Source of the DNA: Mycolicibacterium sp. BiH015
GTDB lineage: Bacteria > Actinomycetota > Actinomycetes > Mycobacteriales > Mycobacteriaceae
NCBI RefSeq assembly: GCF_027706845.1
Contig: NZ_JAQGCZ010000011.1
Coordinates: 62,001-126,000 of the forward strand
Direction: 5' to 3'
Length of the DNA: 64,000 nt
Made by a program: the position numbers and the translations under genes. Below, one piece after another: positions 17,734 through 26,464 of this stretch (position 1 is its first letter; the number at the start of each line of letters is the position of its first letter). Under the pieces are notes generated by a model. That model saw nothing but the letters and a program-made list of their open reading frames with translations, was not told the DNA's origin and made no database searches.

Positions 17734-18720
17734 GTGCAGGTGATGACAGCGCTGTTCGGGCCCATCGACGCGATCGACCGGGCGCGTGCGCTGCGCGATG
17801 CCGGTGCCAGCGGGGTTTTCACGTTCGAAGGTCCGCACGACGTGTTCACCCCGCTGACCCTCGCATCCACCGTCGGCGGGTTGGACCTGATGACGAATGT
17901 CGCGATCGCGTTCCCCCGCAACCCCATTCACCTCGCGCACCAGGCTGTCGACCATCAGATTCTGACCGGTGGCCGATTCACGCTCGGGCTGGGAACGCAG
18001 GTGCGCGCCCAGATCGAGAAGCGGTACGGCACCGACTTCGACAAGCCGGTGGCCAGGATGCGGGAACTCGTCGGCGCGCTGCGGGCCATCTTCGACACCT
18101 GGACCACCGGTGAGCGGCTGAACTTCCGCGGGGAGTACTACCGCCACACCCTGATGACGCCGACGTTCGTTCCGCGTGCCGAATTCGCGCCGCCGCCGAT
18201 CTTCGTGGGTGCGCTGGGGCCTCTGCTGACCCGGATGACGGCGGAGGTTGCCGATGGACTGCTGGTGATGCCGTTCGGATCGAAGAAGTTTCTCAACGAG
18301 GTCACGATGCCCAACGTCGACAAGGGCCTCGCCGCGGCGGGGCGCAGCCGCACCGATCTCGCGGTCGTACCGGAGATCATCGTGTCGGTCGCCGACGAGG
18401 ATCCCGATCACGCGATGGCGAGGCGACTGCTCGCGTTCTACGGCTCGACGCCCGCTTACCGGCCGGTGCTCGAGGTGCACGGCTGGGGCGAGCTGCAGCC
18501 CGAGCTGAACGCCCTGTCCAAGCAAGGGCGGTGGGAAGACATGGGGCGCCTCATCGACGACGACATGCTGCACACCATCGCCGCGTGCGGCACCCCGGCC
18601 GACGTGGCCAAGCACATCCGGGAACGGGTGGACGGGGTTTCGGATCGCATCTGCCTCTATCAGCCCGGCCCCATCGACGTGAATTCGTTGGCTGAGATCG
18701 TCGACGCGCTGGGGGACTGA
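17734..18720 (+). CDS. LLM-class F420-dependent oxidoreductase (TIGR03617-like)
   Basis: From the GTG at 17734 the protein has 328 residues; an ATG at 17743 is an equal alternative. It has the luciferase-like TIM-barrel pattern of the mycobacterial F420 group: MTALFGPID near the start, VAIAFPRNP, ILTGGRFTLGLGTQV and a late FVGALGPLLTRM. F420H2 is the expected hydride carrier. The substrate is unknown; position between an amine oxidase and an EthA-like monooxygenase suggests xenobiotic or lipid oxidation. The long open frame upstream of 17734 is antisense to the amine oxidase and is not part of the gene. Confidence 0.85.
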   Translation: MQVMTALFGPIDAIDRARALRDAGASGVFTFEGPHDVFTPLTLASTVGGLDLMTNVAIAFPRNPIHLAHQAVDHQILTGGRFTLGLGTQVRAQIEKRYGTDFDKPVARMRELVGALRAIFDTWTTGERLNFRGEYYRHTLMTPTFVPRAEFAPPPIFVGALGPLLTRMTAEVADGLLVMPFGSKKFLNEVTMPNVDKGLAAAGRSRTDLAVVPEIIVSVADEDPDHAMARRLLAFYGSTPAYRPVLEVHGWGELQPELNALSKQGRWEDMGRLIDDDMLHTIAACGTPADVAKHIRERVDGVSDRICLYQPGPIDVNSLAEIVDALGD

Positions 18721-18760
18721 GTCCTAGGGTGGTACGTGACCGGACCAAAGGAGGTTACGG

Positions 18761-20299
18761 GTGCAGGACCACATTGCTCATGGGGACTCCCGTGGGGACT
18801 TCTCCGACGTCCTGATCATCGGTGCGGGCATCTCCGGAATCGGTGCCGCGTATCGGATCCAGGAACGCAATCCGCAGCTGAAGTACACCATCCTTGAGCG
18901 CCGCTCGCGCATCGGCGGCACATGGGACCTGCACCGCTACCCCGGTATTCGCTCTGACAGCGACATCTTCACGCTGTCGTTCCCGTGGGAGCCGTGGGAC
19001 CGTCCCGAGAACGTCGCCGACGGCGAGGACATCCGTCAATACCTGATGAACGCTGCGCGCAAGCACGGCATCGATCGCCACATCCGGTTCGACACCAGGG
19101 TGATCTCCGCCGACTGGGATTCGGCGACCGACACGTGGACGGTGCACACCGAGGTCAACGGAGCGGCACGTACCTACCGGGCGCGATTCCTGTTCTTCGG
19201 CACCGGTTACTACGACTACGACCACCCCTATCGTCCGGAGTTCCCCGGCATCGAGAGCTTCGGCGGCGCAGTGGTTCACCCGCAGCTCTGGCCCGAAGAC
19301 CTCGACTACGCAGGCAAAAGAGTCGCCGTCATCGGCAGTGGTGCCACCGCGATCAGCATGATCCCGGCGCTCGCGCAGCGTGCCGGCCACGTCACCATGG
19401 TGCAGCGCTCACCGACGTATCTGCTGTCCGGTCAACGGATCAATCCGGTCGTCAACCTGTTGCGCAGGGTGCCGCCGCGCGCACTGGGCTACCGCCTGGC
19501 CTGGCTGTACAACGTCGTGTTCATCGTGCTCGTGTACGCGATCGCCCGAAAGGCACCCCGTCTGAGCAGGCGCTTGATCCGCGCGGTGGCAAAACACTAT
19601 CTGCCGGAAAACTATCCGGTCGACACGCATTTCAATCCACGGTATGACCCCTGGGACCAGCGGTTGTGCCTGATCCTGTCCGGCGATTTCTACGAGGCGA
19701 TCGCCGAGGGACGTGCCGAGGTAATTACCGACGAGGTCGATCACATCGACGCCGCCGGAGTTGTTCTGAAGTCCGGGAAGCGGATCGACGCCGACGTTCT
19801 GGTCACCGCCACGGGTCTGCAGCTGCAGGCGCTCGGCGGCATCGTGATCAGCGTCGACGGCCACACGGTGGCACCGTCCGATCGATTCGTCTACAAAGAA
19901 CATCTTCTCGAGGACGTGCCGAATCTGGCCTGGTGCGTCGGCTACATCAACGCGTCGTGGACGCTACGTGCCGACCTGACCGCCCGGGCGGTGGCGAAGC
20001 TGTTGGCCTACATGGATTCTCACGGCTACACCCATGCCTACCCGCATCTGGGCCAGACACCGATGCCGGAGAAACCGGCGTGGAACATCAACGCCGGTTA
20101 CGTGCACCGTTCCGGTCACGTGCTGCCGAAGTCCGGTATCCACCGGCCGTGGAATGTACGGCACAACTACGTGCTCGACGCGATCGATGCCCGCTTCGAC
20201 AGGATCGACGAATCGATGGTGTTCGGTCGCGTATCGCCGGAACTGCATTCCAGCAGCCCAGTGTCGAGTGAGGATCTGCTGGAACGCAATTCCGGCTGA
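18761..20299 (+). CDS. EthA/MymA-like FAD-containing Baeyer-Villiger monooxygenase
   Basis: The 512-residue protein follows the M. tuberculosis EthA/MymA pattern closely. FAD site IIGAGISGIGAAY, GGTWDLHRYPGIRSDSD, the fingerprint FGGAVVHPQLWPEDLDY (FxGxxxHxxxWP), VIGSGATAISM for NADPH, and NASWTLRADL near the end are all present. EthA oxygenates ketones and activates thioamide prodrugs such as ethionamide; whether this paralogue does so is unknown. The GTG start has a very strong AAAGGAGG six bases upstream. It ends four bases before the stop of the convergent gene. Confidence 0.93.
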   Translation: MQDHIAHGDSRGDFSDVLIIGAGISGIGAAYRIQERNPQLKYTILERRSRIGGTWDLHRYPGIRSDSDIFTLSFPWEPWDRPENVADGEDIRQYLMNAARKHGIDRHIRFDTRVISADWDSATDTWTVHTEVNGAARTYRARFLFFGTGYYDYDHPYRPEFPGIESFGGAVVHPQLWPEDLDYAGKRVAVIGSGATAISMIPALAQRAGHVTMVQRSPTYLLSGQRINPVVNLLRRVPPRALGYRLAWLYNVVFIVLVYAIARKAPRLSRRLIRAVAKHYLPENYPVDTHFNPRYDPWDQRLCLILSGDFYEAIAEGRAEVITDEVDHIDAAGVVLKSGKRIDADVLVTATGLQLQALGGIVISVDGHTVAPSDRFVYKEHLLEDVPNLAWCVGYINASWTLRADLTARAVAKLLAYMDSHGYTHAYPHLGQTPMPEKPAWNINAGYVHRSGHVLPKSGIHRPWNVRHNYVLDAIDARFDRIDESMVFGRVSPELHSSSPVSSEDLLERNSG

Positions 20300-20303
20300 C
20301 GAA

Positions 20304-21419
20304 TTACGGCGCGACGGTGAGCCAGTCGGCGAAGCCCGAGGGATCGTGGCGGCCCAGCGCCCCGTGCTCGAAAAGGCCCCATCCTTCGCGCTCGACCCCG
20401 TCGGCATCGCGGCACACCGCGCGGCCGACATGGTCGATGACGCCGAAGCCCGCCCGGCCGATAATGGCGGGATCGTTCATGTCGTAGGTGAACCGTTCGG
20501 TGAAGTTCTCGCCCTTCCACATTCCGTGGATCCAATCGGAGTCCCCGCCGTAGCCGCCACCGACGTGAATGGGCACGGGAAGCTTGGATTCGACGTCGAA
20601 GTGGACTGCGCTGCCGTCGAATGCAGTGGCCTCGATTGTCGCACCCGTGGGGATGCGCGTCCCTGATCGGTAGTGAACCTTGATCCGCGGCCAGCCGAGC
20701 TGTTCGACCCGGCCGTCCTTCCAGATTCGGGTGCAGTCGTTGAGCGAACGGAAACCGAGGTGATCCTCCTGGATGATCACCACGATTCCGAAGTCGTCGA
20801 ACGCCATCGGCACATACAGCCACCACATGCCTTCGAACGGCGGGTCGTCGGGACGTCCGGCAGGCTCGGCCTCCCCGATCGGGCGGATGCCCCATGAGCG
20901 GTCCCGGGTTCCGATCCACTGGGCAGGGTCCACGGTGATGTCGGTACCGTCGATCGACAGGTGCCCGCTCCAGGCGCCGACCTGCGCGAAGCGCTGCGCG
21001 TCCAGTGTCACGCGATTGCCGCGCCGCATGACGTGAGGCTGCTCCTGCACGACGTCGAAAAGCCCGTCCCACGTGAGATCCGCTGCAATACCCTCGGTTT
21101 CCTCGAGCGTGATGCGCAGCTTGCGTAGGGGTTCGACGACCTCCACGCGGTAATTGCCGACGTGCTGATTGAGTCGGTCCTGGTCGATGGCATCGGACAG
21201 GTGCACCGCGGTCTGGGTGTCGCCGCGCCTCACGAGCAGGAACGCATCTTTCACCCCGAGGTTGGGGTAGTAACCGATCCCGGTGATGACGAAGATGTCG
21301 CCGGTGCGGTCGTGGGCGTTGTAGTAGGAGCGGTCGTAGAAGTTCCGATCCGAGGATCCGGGCCAGGCGATCGGCTGGGGTACCTGGTGAATCGGGTATT
21401 CGTCCATCGGTCCGAGCAT
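20304..21419 (-). CDS. Conserved protein of unknown function paired with a phosphotransferase
   Basis: The 371-residue protein has no signal or membrane segment and reads as beta-rich, with many Trp, Asp and Gly (for example WIGTRDRSWGIRPIGE and MWWLYVPMAFDDFGIVV). The paired WG/RDRSWG pattern recalls actinobacterial proteins of the DUF7064/AttH-like barrel type, but I do not recognise it firmly. The start at 21419 overlaps the stop of the upstream phosphotransferase as TGATG, so the two are translationally coupled and probably act together, possibly on a hydrophobic alcohol. Confidence 0.7.
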   Translation of the reverse strand: MLGPMDEYPIHQVPQPIAWPGSSDRNFYDRSYYNAHDRTGDIFVITGIGYYPNLGVKDAFLLVRRGDTQTAVHLSDAIDQDRLNQHVGNYRVEVVEPLRKLRITLEETEGIAADLTWDGLFDVVQEQPHVMRRGNRVTLDAQRFAQVGAWSGHLSIDGTDITVDPAQWIGTRDRSWGIRPIGEAEPAGRPDDPPFEGMWWLYVPMAFDDFGIVVIIQEDHLGFRSLNDCTRIWKDGRVEQLGWPRIKVHYRSGTRIPTGATIEATAFDGSAVHFDVESKLPVPIHVGGGYGGDSDWIHGMWKGENFTERFTYDMNDPAIIGRAGFGVIDHVGRAVCRDADGVEREGWGLFEHGALGRHDPSGFADWLTVAP

Positions 21420-22564
21420 CAGGCGGTCTCTCCGATCAGTCGTTTGAGCAGTGATGCGTGGTAGAACAGCGACTCGACGTCCTCGGGTTTCTCGATCTCG
21501 CCGAAATGCACGCGGCGCGCCCCGGTGCGCATGAACACGCAGCACCAGACCACCGCGGAATACACGTGGAACCACCCGAGATCGCCGAGCTCGACACCGG
21601 TCAGGTTCGTGTAGGTGGCACGGACATCGTCCTCACGCAGGAAGTCGGGCATACCGGGCAACCCGGCGAGCTTCGTCAGTTCCTGAAAGACCATGTGTGC
21701 GAAGCTGATCCACGCCACATCGAATTCACGCGGCCCGACCGTCGCCATCTCCCAGTCGAGGACGGCGGCGGGCGTGAAGTCCTGATATATGACATTGCCG
21801 ATACGCGAATCACCCCACACCAGAACAGGTTCGGCGGCCGCGACATCATGTGGGAACCGCTCCTCCAGCCAGGCCAGCGCTCGCTCGACCAGCGGCGAGC
21901 TGCCGATGTCGGGCACGCTGAACGCATACCATTCCTTGAGCCAACCGAAGTGACGGTGCAATGCCGTCTCTCCCGGTGGATCGACGTCCTGAAGAAACCC
22001 GAAGACCTGCTGCGCGTTCGGGATTGAATGGAGCTTGGCCAGTACCTCGACGGTACTGTCCTGAAGCTGTCGCTGCTGCGCGGATGGCGCATCGAAAAGC
22101 CAGTTGTCCCCGAACGTATAGGGCATCACGTCGGGTGGCACGACGCCGTCGACGCGGTCCATCAGAAAGAACGGCCGGCCCAGCACATCACCTGTGCTCT
22201 CCAGCCAGCGCACCGACGGAACCGCCACATCCGTCAATTCGCCGACGAGTCTCATCACCTCGTGCTGATGGTCGAGGCGGTAGTGTTTGAAGACGGGGAT
22301 GTCCGCTTCAGCGGGCGCGACCCGTGCGACCCATTTGTGCTCGACGGGAGTTCCGGCTTGCAGCCAGCGCCCGCGCAACAGAATCGTTTCGGAGGACATG
22401 CCGTTGGCATCGACGCCACTTTCCACGGTGATCTCAGGCGTGGTATTCGGCAGTACGGTCGAGAGCCACTGTGACAGTGCTGCCGGAACGTCGGACATGT
22501 CGCGGCTCGAGCGCTGGAGTCGGTCCACATTGTCGACGGCTGGTTCGCTGGGCACAGCAATCAT
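21419..22564 (-). CDS. Aminoglycoside-phosphotransferase-like small-molecule kinase
   Basis: The 381-residue protein (start 22564) has the APH/ecdysteroid-kinase fold: KWVARVAP for the ATP lysine region, LMDRVDG hinge, LAKLHSI, then the catalytic loop VWGDSRIGN (Asp252, Asn257) and the metal-binding AVLDWE (Asp270). The usual His of HGD is Trp here. These proteins phosphorylate hydroxyl groups of small molecules or hydroxyacyl-CoAs. It is coupled to the unknown protein downstream and divergent from a TetR gene, with a 17 bp operator-like palindrome between them. Starts at 22600 or 22498 are possible. Confidence 0.85.
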   Translation of the reverse strand: MIAVPSEPAVDNVDRLQRSSRDMSDVPAALSQWLSTVLPNTTPEITVESGVDANGMSSETILLRGRWLQAGTPVEHKWVARVAPAEADIPVFKHYRLDHQHEVMRLVGELTDVAVPSVRWLESTGDVLGRPFFLMDRVDGVVPPDVMPYTFGDNWLFDAPSAQQRQLQDSTVEVLAKLHSIPNAQQVFGFLQDVDPPGETALHRHFGWLKEWYAFSVPDIGSSPLVERALAWLEERFPHDVAAAEPVLVWGDSRIGNVIYQDFTPAAVLDWEMATVGPREFDVAWISFAHMVFQELTKLAGLPGMPDFLREDDVRATYTNLTGVELGDLGWFHVYSAVVWCCVFMRTGARRVHFGEIEKPEDVESLFYHASLLKRLIGETA

Positions 22565-22600
22565 CCTTTCCGCCGCTCCGCGGTCGTCGCACGGCACCAA

Positions 22601-22619
22601 TACGATACCGTGGGTAGCG
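22601..22619. promoter_or_regulatory. Putative TetR operator between phosphotransferase and tetR genes
   Basis: CGATACC-GTG-GGTAGCG (22603-22619) is an imperfect palindrome with six of seven arm positions paired. It overlaps a -10-like TACGAT (22601-22606) for the tetR gene and lies 38 bases upstream of the phosphotransferase start. Such a position fits autorepression plus control of the divergent pair. Confidence 0.45.
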
Positions 22620-22621
22620 AT

Positions 22622-23224
22622 ATGAAAACAGGCCCGTCTTCGCCAGGCAAGACCTCAGGCGCCGGACGCCCGAGAGATCCACGCATTGACGCTGCCATAT
22701 TGCAGGCCACGGCGGATCTACTTGTGGAAATCGGCTATTCGAACGTCACGATGGCCGCCGTCGCGGAGCGGGCGGGTACCACGAAGACCGCGCTGTACCG
22801 CCGGTGGTCGAGCAAGGCCGAACTCGTGCACGAGGCCGCTTTCCCGGTGACTGCGACGGCGATTCAGGCGCCGCCCGGCGACATCGCCGCCGACCTACGC
22901 GCGATGATCGAGGCGGCCCGAGACGTGTTTCTGAGCCCCGTCGTGCGGGCCGCTCTCCCGGGCCTGATCGCCGACATGTCGGCCGACCCGGAGCTCAGGG
23001 GCCGCGTCGGTGCACGGTTCACCGATCTGTTCGCCCTGGTGCGGACTCGCCTGCACGACGCCGTGGAACGTGGCGAGGTCCGTGATTGCGTCGACCCGGA
23101 CCGCCTTGTCGACCTCATCGGCGGTGCGACCCTGCTGGCGCTGCTGCAGACGCCCGACGATCTCGCACGGACGTCCTGGGTCGACAGCACCACAGAGATC
23201 CTGCTGCATGGCGTGGTGACATAG
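22622..23224 (+). CDS. TetR-family regulator
   Basis: From the ATG at 22622 the protein has 200 residues. The helix-turn-helix spans about 20-65 with VTMAAVAERAGTTKTALYRR, and the C-terminal ligand domain is TetR_C_16-like (LIADMSADPELRGR). The GTG at 22610 also opens the frame but lies only four bases after the likely -10 and inside the palindrome, so it is rejected. It probably represses the divergent phosphotransferase pair and the PIG-L gene that follows five bases downstream. Confidence 0.85.
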   Translation: MKTGPSSPGKTSGAGRPRDPRIDAAILQATADLLVEIGYSNVTMAAVAERAGTTKTALYRRWSSKAELVHEAAFPVTATAIQAPPGDIAADLRAMIEAARDVFLSPVVRAALPGLIADMSADPELRGRVGARFTDLFALVRTRLHDAVERGEVRDCVDPDRLVDLIGGATLLALLQTPDDLARTSWVDSTTEILLHGVVT

Positions 23225-23229
23225 TCGCC

Positions 23230-23910
23230 GTGAACGAGGTGCTGGCACCCTTTCCGGAGGACTGGTCCACAGCGTCGGTGCTCGTCCCGCACCCCGACGA
23301 CCCCGAGTACGGGATCGGCGCCGCGGTCGCGGCGTGGACGTCGGCGGGCCGCACCGTCCACTACGCCCTGGCAACCCGAGGGGAGCGAGGGATCGAAGGC
23401 ATGGCGCCCGAGAAGGCAGGGCCCCTACGCGAGCGAGAGCAGCGACGGTCGGCGGCGATCGTCGGCGTCGACGACGTGACGTTCTGGGGTTTCGCCGATA
23501 CCGAGGTGCGCGACTGTGTGCAGCTACGTACCAAGATCGCCGAGACGATCACAGCGCTGGCGCCTGATGTCGTCGTGACGATCTACAGCGGCGATGAGTG
23601 GGCGCCCGGTGCGCCGAATCAGCGTGACCACATCGAGTTCGCCAACGCCGTTGCGGCAGCCTATGATTCGCTGCCAAACCCGCCGCGGTGGCTGTTCGAG
23701 AACGGTCCGGGTGCAACCCACGGCCAGCCGGTCGACGGATATGTGGAGACGGCCGTCGCGTCGCTGGCCGCTCATGAGGTGCATCTGAGTGTGCTTGATC
23801 CCGCCACCCCCGTCGTCGAGCAGGCCCGCCGGCAGGTGCAGGAGAGCACGCAGCCGCACCCGTCGTTCGGCGGGCTCCCGACGGTGCAGTTCATCCAGCG
23901 CCGCCCGTAA
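23230..23910 (+). CDS. PIG-L/LmbE-type zinc-dependent deacetylase
   Basis: The 226-residue protein carries the metal motif PHPDDPEYG (about 19-27), a common variant of PHPDDE, and the second metal site as QRDHIEF (about 134-140). The family removes acetyl groups from N-acetylglucosamine conjugates; mycobacterial members include MshB and Mca. This protein is shorter than MshB, so another substrate is likely. The GTG start at 23230 comes five bases after the tetR stop, and translation is probably coupled. Confidence 0.82.
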   Translation: MNEVLAPFPEDWSTASVLVPHPDDPEYGIGAAVAAWTSAGRTVHYALATRGERGIEGMAPEKAGPLREREQRRSAAIVGVDDVTFWGFADTEVRDCVQLRTKIAETITALAPDVVVTIYSGDEWAPGAPNQRDHIEFANAVAAAYDSLPNPPRWLFENGPGATHGQPVDGYVETAVASLAAHEVHLSVLDPATPVVEQARRQVQESTQPHPSFGGLPTVQFIQRRP

Positions 23911-23924
23911 TTTCCGCGGGATTT

Positions 23925-24060
23925 GCACCGCGAGCGCGCGTGTCTGCGCGCCGACACACCGTGCTGCACGGGCCTTTTCCGCACGCTCGCGGGCGACGAG
24001 CGCGCGGTGGATGCCGCGGATTGCGGCGCGCCCCCGTGCAGACACTCGCGCTCGCGGTGC
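23925..24060. repeat. 136 bp element with 26 bp terminal inverted repeats (copy B)
   Basis: The first 26 bases (23925-23950) and the reverse complement of the last 26 (24035-24060) agree at 24 positions. The last 48 bases match 3121-3168 at 40 positions. No reading frame inside looks like a transposase, so this would be a MITE/REP-like non-autonomous element. It fills the gap between the convergent PIG-L and crotonase genes. Confidence 0.65.
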
Positions 24061-24061
24061 C

Positions 24062-24102
24062 GAGCTGCGTGCTCGCGGTGCGGAGCTGCGTGCTCAGGTG
24101 CG
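24062..24102. repeat. Two-copy 21 bp direct repeat spanning the crotonase stop codon
   Basis: GAGCTGCGTGCTCGCGGTGCG at 24062-24082 is repeated with small changes at 24083-24102. The crotonase stop (24094-24096) lies in the second copy, so the 3' end of the gene has been shaped by the repeat. It abuts the inverted-repeat element. Confidence 0.6.
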
Positions 24103-24885
24103 GTCGATCTGACTTTTGTTGCGTCGCGTCACCGCATCGAATCGGTCGCCGAGGCCTTGAAGGCCCTGCGAATCGCCGTGCTGGGCGAACGCGATCGTCT
24201 CCTCGGCCCTGAGCGCGGGCTCGACGATCGCGGCAGCACCGGTCGAGTAGATTTCCTTCAGGCCGCGCATCGTCGGGCGTGGCACCTCGGCAATCTGCCC
24301 GGCGAGTTCGATGGCGCGTTCCAGCAGCCGCCCGTGCGGCACCACCTCTGTCACCAGTCCGATCCGCGCGGCACGCCCCGCGTCGACCACCTCGCCGGTC
24401 ATCGACAACCGTCGAGCCATCGCGACGCCGACCAGTTGCGGAAGCCTGGCCGTCATCCCGCCGCCCGGAAGAATGCCCACCCGCGCGTGGGTGTCGGCGA
24501 ACACCGCTCGCTCTGAGGCGATCATGAAGTCGCACCCCAGCGCCATCTCCAAGCCGCCGGTGAACGTGGCGCCGTTGATGGCGCCGACGACCGGGGTCCG
24601 CATGGCCGCGACCGCCGCGATGCAGCTTTGTGATCGGAATTCGTCGAAGTAGGAAATACCATCGCGGGCAGCCTCTTTCAGGTCCACGCCTGCGCAGAAT
24701 GCCGGATCGGTCCCGGTGAGCACGACGGCCCGCACCGACTCGTCGTCGTCGGCCTCTGTCAGCGCGGCGTACGTGGCGCGGATGAGATCACGGCTCAGCG
24801 CGTTCCTGGCGTCCGGGCGGTTCAGCGTGATCACCCGCACGCCGTTGTCATCGAAGGTCAGCACGAGATCTGACGTCATCGCCAT
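24094..24885 (-). CDS. Enoyl-CoA hydratase/isomerase-family (crotonase) protein
   Basis: The protein has 263 residues from 24885, or 261 from 24879. The crotonase fold is clear: LNRPDARNALS, the oxyanion residues AFCAGVDLKE and GAINGATFTGGLE, and LPGGGMTARLP. Of the two catalytic Glu residues of true hydratases, the first is kept (GGLE, Glu111 from 24879). The second position is His131 in DTHARVG. A normal syn-hydration is therefore doubtful, and isomerase, hydrolase or other crotonase chemistry is possible. It starts seven bases after the nuoN stop and may be read from the nuo operon. Confidence 0.85.
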   Translation of the reverse strand: MAMTSDLVLTFDDNGVRVITLNRPDARNALSRDLIRATYAALTEADDDESVRAVVLTGTDPAFCAGVDLKEAARDGISYFDEFRSQSCIAAVAAMRTPVVGAINGATFTGGLEMALGCDFMIASERAVFADTHARVGILPGGGMTARLPQLVGVAMARRLSMTGEVVDAGRAARIGLVTEVVPHGRLLERAIELAGQIAEVPRPTMRGLKEIYSTGAAAIVEPALRAEETIAFAQHGDSQGLQGLGDRFDAVTRRNKSQIDRT

Positions 24886-24892
24886 CTGACCA

Positions 24893-26464
24893 TCAGAAGA
24901 AGCGGTCAGCCGAGTTCGCCAGGTCCAGCAGAGGCTGCGGCAGCGCGCCGAGGGCAAACGTGACCGCGGCCGTGACCGTGACGACCGCGGTCGTCAGCGC
25001 GCTCGGCACCACCACAGTGGGGGCGCCGTCCGGACGGTCGGTGAAGAACATCAGCACGATCACGCGCACGTAGAAGTACGCCGCAACCGCGCTCGCGATC
25101 ACGCCGACCACGACCAGCGGAATCGCACCGCCCTCGCCCGCCGCCTTGAACACCGCGAACTTGCTGACGAATCCGCTGGTCAAAGGAATGCCCGCGAATG
25201 CGAGAAGAAACAGCGAAAAGACAAGGCCGACCAATGGATAACGTCTGCCCAGACCGGCCCACCGCGCCATGGCGGTGTCCTCCTCGCCGTCGGCGTCGCG
25301 CACCAGGCTCACGATCGCGAACGCGCCGACCGTCGAGAAGCCGTAGGCGAACAGATAGAACAGGGTCGACGACAACCCCGCCTCGTTGCCTGCGATCACC
25401 CCGGTCAAGATGAAGCCGCTGTGTGCGACCGCCGAATACCCGAGCATGCGTTTGACGTCGTTCTGGGTGACCGCGGTGACGGTGCCGACCACCATCGTCA
25501 AAATCGCGACGGCCCACAGCACCGGACGCCAGTCGTCGCGCAACTCGGGAAGGGCGACGTAGAAGATGCGCAGCATCGCGCCGAACGCCGCGATCTTGGT
25601 GGCTGCGGCCATGAACGCGGTAATCGGGGTCGGAGCACCCTGGTATACGTCGGGAATCCACGAATGGAAGGGCACCGCACCAACTTTGAACAGCACGCCG
25701 ACGAGCAGTAGGGCGATGCCGATCAGCGCCAGTGACAGCTTGCCTGTGCCCGCCGAAACCGCCTCGGCGATACCCTGCAGCTTCAGCGTGCCTGCATAGC
25801 CGTACAGCATTGCGGCGCCGTACAGGAAGAAAGCCGATGAGAATGCGCCCAGTAGAAAGTATTTGAGCGCCGACTCCTGCGACAGAAGACGCCGGCGCCG
25901 CGCCAGCCCGCACAGCAGGTATAACGGCAGCGACAGGACTTCCAGCGCGATGAACATCGTCAACAGGTCATTGGCAGCCGGGAAGATCAACATGCCGCCC
26001 ACCGCGAACATCGTCAGCGGGAACACCTCGGTCTGAATGACCCCGGCCTTCGTCGCCAACTTCTCGGCGACACTTCCCGCGACCGCCGAAGCCTGCGGCG
26101 TGAATGCGTCCAGACCGCGCTCGTTTTCGGCGTCGGGTTCGACGCCGATCTGGCGTTCACCGATCAGAAGGATGCCCAATATCCCGACCACGAGAATCGT
26201 GCCTTGAAGGAACAGCGCGGGCATGTCGATGGCCAGCGCACCCATCACCGCGGCGTATCCAGGGCCGCCGTGCAGATCCTTCGCAACGAGCACGACGGCC
26301 CCGAGTGCGGCGGCCAAGGCCACCAGGCACAGCCCCATCTGCGCGCCGTAGCGTTGACGGCGGGGCAGAAACGCCTCGACGAGCACACCGAGCACCGCGG
26401 CGCTCAGCACGATCAGCATCGGGGAGATGAGGCCGTATTCGACCGTGGGGGAAGGGAGATTCAT
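24893..26464 (-). CDS. nuoN: NADH-quinone oxidoreductase subunit N
   Basis: The 523-residue protein is an antiporter-like proton-pumping subunit of complex I with about 14 membrane segments. The conserved Lys/Glu-containing helices are visible (for example ALEVLSLPLYLLCG and VGAVPFHSWIPDVYQGAPT). A loop near residues 105-135 (VEPDAENERGLDAFTPQ) is a hydrophilic insert. The start overlaps the nuoM stop as ATGA. It is the last gene of the operon; a crotonase gene follows closely. Confidence 0.96.
   Translation of the reverse strand: MNLPSPTVEYGLISPMLIVLSAAVLGVLVEAFLPRRQRYGAQMGLCLVALAAALGAVVLVAKDLHGGPGYAAVMGALAIDMPALFLQGTILVVGILGILLIGERQIGVEPDAENERGLDAFTPQASAVAGSVAEKLATKAGVIQTEVFPLTMFAVGGMLIFPAANDLLTMFIALEVLSLPLYLLCGLARRRRLLSQESALKYFLLGAFSSAFFLYGAAMLYGYAGTLKLQGIAEAVSAGTGKLSLALIGIALLLVGVLFKVGAVPFHSWIPDVYQGAPTPITAFMAAATKIAAFGAMLRIFYVALPELRDDWRPVLWAVAILTMVVGTVTAVTQNDVKRMLGYSAVAHSGFILTGVIAGNEAGLSSTLFYLFAYGFSTVGAFAIVSLVRDADGEEDTAMARWAGLGRRYPLVGLVFSLFLLAFAGIPLTSGFVSKFAVFKAAGEGGAIPLVVVGVIASAVAAYFYVRVIVLMFFTDRPDGAPTVVVPSALTTAVVTVTAAVTFALGALPQPLLDLANSADRFF

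Noticed and set aside
23923..24516. Plus-strand frame through the inverted-repeat element into the crotonase antisense
   Set aside because: It begins in non-coding repeat sequence, is Arg/Cys-rich and continues antisense to a clear crotonase gene, so it is not a transposase or other protein.
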